Source: DATKCN01 sp035513175 (lineage in GTDB: Bacteria > Chloroflexota > Chloroflexia > Thermomicrobiales > CFX8). Taken from it: DNA of 17,810 nucleotides. The stretch lies in contig DATKCN010000264.1 in the NCBI GenBank assembly GCA_035513175.1, forward strand, positions 1 through 17,810. The letters are read 5' to 3'. Numbering within the stretch: position 1 is the stretch's first letter; the number at the start of each line of letters is the position of its first letter. Under the pieces are notes generated by a model, which worked only from the letters and a program-made list of their open reading frames with translations, was not told where the DNA came from and did no database searches. Below, piece after piece: positions 14,438-17,810 of the stretch. The position numbers and the translations under genes are program-made.

Positions 14438-14884
14438 TTATCGGTCGCCCCACGCGCTCGAAATGATCACCCCGACGGCGAACGCGAAAAGCCCCAGCGC
14501 GGCCACAATCTCTGGCTTTGACCGTGGACCTCGCGCCGCGCCGGAACCTCGCCGACGGGGCCGGAATCCTGCTATCCAGAACGCGGACAGCGCCGCCAGA
14601 ATCTTCGCCGCCAGCAGCGCGATGTAGGCGACCCCGCCGTCTGTGCCCGATAGTCGCTCAAAGGCCAGCACAACTCCGGTCGCCAGCATCGCCAGCGTGC
14701 AGACGCGAGCCCACTCACCAAAGTGGCGCTGTGACGCGGAGATGAACGGCACGGGCGCATCGTCGCTGTCGCGCATCGCCGGACGCATCGCTATCAGATA
14801 GTATACCCCTCCCCCCAGCCACACGACCGCCGCCAGCGCATGCGCCAGCCGCAGCCCGACCAGATACCACTCGGTCGCGCTCAT
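14438..14884 (-). CDS. Four-helix membrane protein, CopD-like
   Basis: A 148-residue membrane protein with four predicted helices (about 8-30, 60-76, 85-107 and 127-142). Helix 1 contains LRLAHALAAVVWLGGGVYYL with His15, and RHFGEWARV before helix 2 contains His54; this pattern resembles the CopD family of copper- or heme-related membrane proteins, but I am not sure of the family. Between helices 3 and 4 lies an Arg-rich cytoplasmic loop. It is placed between ccdA (48 nt) and ccmE (15 nt), so it is expressed with the cytochrome c maturation genes and may take part in heme or copper handling at the membrane. A function cannot be assigned from the sequence. Confidence 0.75.
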   Translation of the reverse strand: MSATEWYLVGLRLAHALAAVVWLGGGVYYLIAMRPAMRDSDDAPVPFISASQRHFGEWARVCTLAMLATGVVLAFERLSGTDGGVAYIALLAAKILAALSAFWIAGFRPRRRGSGAARGPRSKPEIVAALGLFAFAVGVIISSAWGDR

Positions 14885-14932
14885 CGGTCGCCAGCGCCCG
14901 GCAGCAGCGTCGTGGTTGGCCGTGAGACGGTG

Positions 14933-15670
14933 TCAGCCACTGAACGGCTCCGGCAGGCTCGCCAGCAGCTTCTGACCGGCGATAGCGAGCCGGAACATCT
15001 GCCCCGACACGAACAGCAACCCGACCGCGATCAGCGAGACGCCGCTGAACGTCACGATCGCCCGCGCGTGCCGCCCCACTGAGCGCGCGAACTGCTGAAA
15101 CTGCCCGAGCCCGAGACCGACCAGCAGAAACGGGATGCCCAGCCCGATTGAGTACGCCGTCAGCAGCAGCGTGCCATGCCGGACCGTGTCGACCGTGCTG
15201 GTGTAGACGAGGATCGATGCCAGAATCGGCCCGAAACACGGTGTCCAGCCAAAGCCGAACGCCATGCCGAGCAGCAGAATCTCGGACAGGCTGAAGTGAC
15301 GTGGCGTCAGGCGCAGACGGCGCTCCCGCATCATGAATGGGAACCGCGCGCCCCACAGTATCACCGCGCCCATCAGAATCATGACCGCGCCGGACACCTG
15401 CATCATCGTGCGCCTTTGCGACGCGAGCAGATCCCCAAAGACGGACACCGACGCCCCGAGCGTCACGAACACCAGCGAGAAACCCAGCACGAATACCAGG
15501 CTTGACCAGAACAGTCGCAGGCGGTCGCGGCTCGTCGTCGACGCTCCGGCTACCGATCCGGAGATCATCGACAGATATCCTGGGAGCAGCGGCGCCACGC
15601 ACGGTGACAGGAACGAGACCACCCCGGCTCCGAATGCCGCGAACAAGCCGACCGTCGACGCCGCTCCCAC
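14933..15670 (-). CDS. ccdA: CcdA-type thiol-disulfide transporter
   Basis: A 245-residue membrane protein that carries reducing equivalents from cytoplasmic thioredoxin across the membrane to extracytoplasmic thioredoxin-like proteins. Six membrane segments are visible. The two redox cysteines lie in the family motifs FLSPCVAPLLPGYL (Cys24) and GWTPCFGPILASIL (Cys145). The frame is open far upstream, but GTG 15670 is chosen: it overlaps the tlpA stop (TAGTG) and gives the standard N-terminus and length (about 240). It follows the TlpA/ResA-like gene, its expected redox partner, so the pair replaces DsbD plus CcmG of proteobacterial Ccm systems. Confidence 0.94.
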   Translation of the reverse strand: MGAASTVGLFAAFGAGVVSFLSPCVAPLLPGYLSMISGSVAGASTTSRDRLRLFWSSLVFVLGFSLVFVTLGASVSVFGDLLASQRRTMMQVSGAVMILMGAVILWGARFPFMMRERRLRLTPRHFSLSEILLLGMAFGFGWTPCFGPILASILVYTSTVDTVRHGTLLLTAYSIGLGIPFLLVGLGLGQFQQFARSVGRHARAIVTFSGVSLIAVGLLFVSGQMFRLAIAGQKLLASLPEPFSG

Positions 15671-16323
15671 TAGCTTCTGGCCTCGGCCACCATGTCGCGC
15701 AACTGTTCCATACTCGTGACCGGGCCCGGCAGGCGCACGACGATCCGCCCATCCGCATTCACGACGAATGTCTCCGGCACCCCGGTCACACCGTAGCCAA
15801 TCCCGATCCTGCCGTCTGCGTCGTGGACGTTTGGGTACGTGACTCGATAGCTGGCAAGAAACGCACGGGCGTCGTCGACATCGTCCCAGATGTCGACCCC
15901 AACCAGCACCACGTCTTCCCCTAGCCGCTCGGCAGCGTGCACGAGCAGCGGCATTTCGTCGCGGCACGGCGGGCACCAGGAGGCCCAGAAGTTGATAACC
16001 ACGATGTTGCCCCGCAGCTCGCTGAGCTGAAACTGCTCGCCATCGAACGTCTCGACGCTGAAGTCAGGCGCCTCGCGCCCATCCTCCAGCACCAGCGCCC
16101 CGAACGGGTTGACGCGTCCTCGCTCGCCCAGGCGCGCTCGCTCGGGCGCGAACAGCGAATACGCCAGCAGGCCCAGCAACGCAACGACGAGCGCGAGCGC
16201 GAGCCCCGGCACGACGCGCGTCCGAAATGCGCTGGGCCGGTACTCCGGCTGCTCATCACCTGTGTCGTCTGGCTGATCCGCGTTCGTGGCAGAGCCGATC
16301 ATGTTGGTGGCCGCCTCGGTCAT
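15670..16323 (-). CDS. Membrane-anchored thioredoxin-like protein, TlpA/ResA/CcmG type
   Basis: A 217-residue extracytoplasmic thiol-disulfide oxidoreductase. A 36-residue hydrophilic N-terminus precedes a membrane anchor at about 38-58; the thioredoxin-like domain (about 80-217) has the active site WCPPC at 116-120 and the cis-proline motif GVPETF at 181-186, both typical of CcmG/ResA. It would keep apocytochrome cysteines or CcmH reduced, with electrons from the CcdA protein encoded next. ATG 16323 has agaggg about 7 nt upstream. It is the first protein gene of the ccm operon and lies 48 nt behind the tRNA-Leu gene on the same strand, with no obvious terminator between them. Confidence 0.93.
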   Translation of the reverse strand: MTEAATNMIGSATNADQPDDTGDEQPEYRPSAFRTRVVPGLALALVVALLGLLAYSLFAPERARLGERGRVNPFGALVLEDGREAPDFSVETFDGEQFQLSELRGNIVVINFWASWCPPCRDEMPLLVHAAERLGEDVVLVGVDIWDDVDDARAFLASYRVTYPNVHDADGRIGIGYGVTGVPETFVVNADGRIVVRLPGPVTSMEQLRDMVAEARS

Positions 16324-16371
16324 CGAGTGCCCTCTGAATCAAGAGGATTTTGCCCCTGAGCAGTCGTGCGC

Positions 16372-16456
16372 TGGTGGGGGAAGAGGGACTCGAACCCTCA
16401 CACCTTGCGGTACGTGCTCCTAAGGCACGCGCGTCTGCCGATTCCGCCATCCCCCC
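16372..16456 (-). tRNA. tRNA-Leu, anticodon UAG
   Basis: The minus strand folds as an 85-nt class II tRNA with encoded CCA (16374-16372). The acceptor stem pairs GGGGGGA with TTCCCCC (one G-T pair); the anticodon stem CGTGC/GCACG encloses loop CTTAGGA, giving anticodon TAG, which reads CUA and related Leu codons; a long variable arm of the leucine type follows; the T arm is GAGGG TTCGAGT CCCTC. Confidence 0.95.
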
Positions 16457-16473
16457 GAGCATGACAACGGCCA

Positions 16474-16479
16474 AGTATA
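16474..16479 (-). promoter_or_regulatory. Candidate -10 element of the tRNA-Leu gene
   Basis: On the minus strand TATACT, one base from TATAAT, ends 17 nt before the tRNA 5' end. No convincing -35 box is seen. It may also serve the ccm operon if tRNA and tlpA are co-transcribed. Confidence 0.45.
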
Positions 16480-16576
16480 GCAACCGCTCACCAGTATCCG
16501 CGGCCCGCAACTTGCGCTATGATATCGTCACCATGTCGCGGCGAATGCGTCGCTTCCCCACGGTGTCAGTTACGGA

Positions 16577-16601
16577 ATCGAGCGGCGCCGCAGCGCTCGA
16601 T
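16577..16601 (+). other. Inverted repeat upstream of the 107-aa gene
   Basis: ATCGAGCG (16577-16584) and CGCTCGAT (16594-16601) form an 8-bp perfect inverted repeat around 9 nt, about 100 nt before ATG 16699. It could be a 5' UTR hairpin or an operator; no more can be said. The rest of 16457-16698 shows a TATGAT at 16518-16523 that could be a + strand -10 without a -35 partner. Confidence 0.3.
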
Positions 16602-16698
16602 GGCCGCCATTCGGCGACTGGTTCGGGGACAACGCGCCCCGTCCCAGGCGATACGTAGTTGTTTCACGCTATGTCGCTTGGCACGAGGAGGGACACGG

Positions 16699-17022
16699 AT
16701 GAGCGCGCTGTTCTCAGGAAAGCACGCTGAGACGGACGCCGGCGCCATTGATGTTGGCGACGGAGAAGACCACGTCCTGTCGCATGAGGTCATGAGCTAC
16801 TGTGTCAGCGCCGTGCCCGCCGCGTATGTCTTCACGGAGGATCTCATCATCCGCGACTTCGCGGGCAGGTCGTTCCTGCTGACATCCGACGCGACCGACC
16901 CGGCGCCACTAACGCAATCGGAGCTGAATGTGCTGGGCATGGCCTACGAACCGGCGCAAGACACGTCCTGGCACACGGCCGAAGAGCTACGTCGTATGTT
17001 TTTCCGCGCTCGGGAAGGCTGA
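16699..17022 (+). CDS. Hypothetical protein, 107 residues
   Basis: A small soluble protein that I do not recognise. The open frame extends upstream to 16519, but ATG 16699 is preferred because the purine-rich gaggaggg (16685-16692) lies at good distance and the upstream extension (rich in Arg and Cys) looks non-coding. The sequence begins MSALFSGKHAETD, is acidic in the first 30 residues, has a mixed alpha/beta middle (SYCVSAVPAAYVFTEDLIIRDF) and ends with an amphipathic helix (HTAEELRRMFFRAREG). No signal peptide or membrane segment is seen. It is monocistronic: a tRNA gene lies divergently upstream and a shared hairpin terminator lies 23 nt after the stop. Confidence 0.7.
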   Translation: MSALFSGKHAETDAGAIDVGDGEDHVLSHEVMSYCVSAVPAAYVFTEDLIIRDFAGRSFLLTSDATDPAPLTQSELNVLGMAYEPAQDTSWHTAEELRRMFFRAREG

Positions 17023-17044
17023 TCCCTGGTCGTGCCACGCGAAA

Positions 17045-17068
17045 CGGGACGCCCGAACGGGCGTCCCG
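17045..17068. terminator. Bidirectional hairpin terminator between the 107-aa gene and iscA/erpA
   Basis: CGGGACGCCC (17045-17054) pairs perfectly with GGGCGTCCCG (17059-17068) around GAAC. On the minus strand it is followed by TTT, so it best suits the Fe-S carrier gene, whose stop is 25 nt away; it also lies 22 nt past the + strand gene. Confidence 0.7.
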
Positions 17069-17093
17069 CTGTCATCGCGCACCGCGTGATGGA

Positions 17094-17459
17094 TTACGCT
17101 CCGCAGCCGCAACCCTGCGACGTGCCCGCGTTCAATCCGGTGTCGAACGAGTGCCCGCAGGCGCAGGACGCGACCGCGTTGGGGTTGCGCACCGTGAACC
17201 CGCCACCCATCAGGCTGTTGACGTAATCGATCTCAGCGCCGCTGATGTACATCGCCGAAAACTCGTCGACAATCAGCTTGACTCCGGCGGTCGTGACCAC
17301 CGTGTCGCCTTCGTCCTCGACTTCCTCGATCGACATGCCGTACTGCAATCCGGAGCAGCCGCCTGGGGCGACGAACACACGCAACGCGTGGTCGGGCGTG
17401 CCCTGCTCGGACAGAAAGTCTCGCAGCTGGTCGATCGCTTCGTCGGTAATAGTAATCAT
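17094..17459 (-). CDS. A-type iron-sulfur carrier (IscA/ErpA/SufA family)
   Basis: A 121-residue HesB/IscA-family protein that carries Fe-S clusters to target enzymes. The three cluster-binding cysteines are Cys35 (GGCSGLQYG), Cys99 and Cys101 (SCACGHSF). The protein has an unusual tail of about 16 residues beyond the last motif, ending GCGCGA, which adds Cys117 and Cys119. ATG 17459 has ggagga about 10 nt upstream. The gene appears monocistronic, with a palindromic AAGTATACTT (17514-17523) upstream holding a possible -10. The molybdenum hydroxylases at the left end of the window need [2Fe-2S] clusters, but no direct link is shown. Which A-type subgroup it belongs to cannot be told here. Confidence 0.93.
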   Translation of the reverse strand: MITITDEAIDQLRDFLSEQGTPDHALRVFVAPGGCSGLQYGMSIEEVEDEGDTVVTTAGVKLIVDEFSAMYISGAEIDYVNSLMGGGFTVRNPNAVASCACGHSFDTGLNAGTSQGCGCGA

Positions 17460-17742
17460 GGTCCGCTTATCCTCCAGTGCCCTCAGGGCATGTCATCCGC
17501 GTCCGTCGCCTCTAAGTATACTTCTGAAACCCTGGCATTTACTATCTCGCACGAACTCCGCGTCGTCAATACCGAGGCCTGAACGGCGGCGGTCCGTGTC
17601 GTGTCGCAAGAACGAAGCCTCGCTTTGTTAAACACCTCGCGCGGAGTCGTTATTCCTTGCGCTCGGAGCCCGCATAAGGCACGATGCAGCGAGCGAGCGC
17701 GCCGGTTATCGATCGTCGGCGACCTGACGCATCGGAGGATAC
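17460..17742. other. Non-coding stretch between divergent genes
   Basis: These 283 nt lie between the Fe-S carrier gene (leftward) and the partial gene at the window end (rightward). Apart from the AAGTATACTT palindrome and a small GCCCTCAGGGC palindrome at about 17479-17489, I see no gene, RNA or strong promoter. Open frames here are continuations of antisense frames of the carrier gene. Confidence 0.5.
17515..17520 (-). promoter_or_regulatory. Candidate -10 element of the Fe-S carrier gene
   Basis: TATACT on the minus strand lies 55 nt before ATG 17459, inside the palindrome AAGTATACTT (17514-17523), so the same bases give TATACT on the + strand. No clear -35 was found on either side. Confidence 0.35.
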
Positions 17743-17810
17743 ATGCGCAACATCGCCCCTCACCTTCCAGGCGACGGCAAGGCGCACGGCCGGGAATCGC
17801 TCCTGGGACA
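17743..17810 (+). CDS. 5' end of an unidentified gene, cut by the window end
   Basis: ATG 17743 is preceded by GGAGGA (17734-17739), a strong ribosome binding site, and opens a frame without stop to the end of the window, 22 full codons beginning MRNIAPHLPGDGKAHGRE. Too little is present to name a product; the start is supported mainly by the ribosome binding site. Confidence 0.5.
   Translation, partial: MRNIAPHLPGDGKAHGRESLLG

Noticed and set aside
15671..15976. Long N-terminal extension of the CcdA frame (102 codons)
   Set aside because: The extension lies inside tlpA in another frame and is Arg-rich; CcdA has its normal length from GTG 15670.
16256..16658. Open frames on both strands over the tRNA-Leu region
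   Set aside because: They cross a well-formed tRNA gene and the tlpA 5' end and show no protein-like features.
16519..16698. 60-codon upstream extension of the 107-aa gene
   Set aside because: No ribosome binding site at 16519, Arg/Cys-rich translation, and a strong site precedes ATG 16699.

Overview
The window is high-GC bacterial DNA with tightly packed, often overlapping genes, GTG starts and Shine-Dalgarno sites. The gene families (cox-type molybdenum hydroxylase cluster, Ccm System I with a cysteine-type CcmE, CcdA, A-type Fe-S carrier) and the short palindromic repeats would suit an aerobic Chloroflexota member of the Thermomicrobia/Sphaerobacter kind. That assignment is an inference from composition and gene content; no 16S gene or other marker is present.

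Left block (1-8710, + strand): a molybdenum hydroxylase / CO-dehydrogenase-like cluster. It starts inside a large subunit gene (coxL-like, 3' part only), followed by the FAD subunit (coxM-like). After a hairpin and a promoter-like site come the maturation genes: a MoxR/CoxD AAA ATPase, a CoxE VWA protein, an XdhC-type chaperone split into two consecutive in-frame ORFs, and a MocA-like molybdopterin cytidylyltransferase fused to a zinc-ribbon Nudix hydrolase. The block ends with a second, complete large subunit carrying a PYRGAGR loop, as in form II CoxL-like proteins, with no M or S partner beside it. CoxD/CoxE act in active-site maturation, XdhC binds and delivers the cofactor, and MocA makes the cytosine dinucleotide form, so the block contains both enzyme subunits and much of the factory for their cofactor.

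Middle and right block (8876-16323, - strand, read right to left): a cytochrome c maturation operon, tlpA/ccmG - ccdA - CopD-like - ccmE - ccmF - ccmH - small membrane ORF - ccmA - ccmB - ccmC - ccmD. Most joints overlap or are under 50 nt. CcdA and the thioredoxin-like protein supply reductant for apocytochrome CXXCH motifs; CcmABCD load heme onto CcmE; CcmF/H attach it. CcmE is of the cysteine type, with Phe where Tyr is usual. The 45-aa CcmD is short enough to be missed easily. The cox and ccm blocks converge at 8711-8875, which holds two hairpins.

Right end (16372-17810): a tRNA-Leu(UAG) on the - strand just upstream of tlpA, an unrecognised 107-aa gene on the + strand, a shared hairpin terminator, an IscA/ErpA-type Fe-S carrier on the - strand, a non-coding stretch, and the first 22 codons of a gene that runs off the window.

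No insertion sequence, integrase, CRISPR array or rRNA was seen. The most unusual items are the MocA-Nudix fusion, the split XdhC with a single in-frame stop, the orphan second CoxL, the Cys/Phe CcmE, and two unassigned membrane proteins inside the ccm operon.
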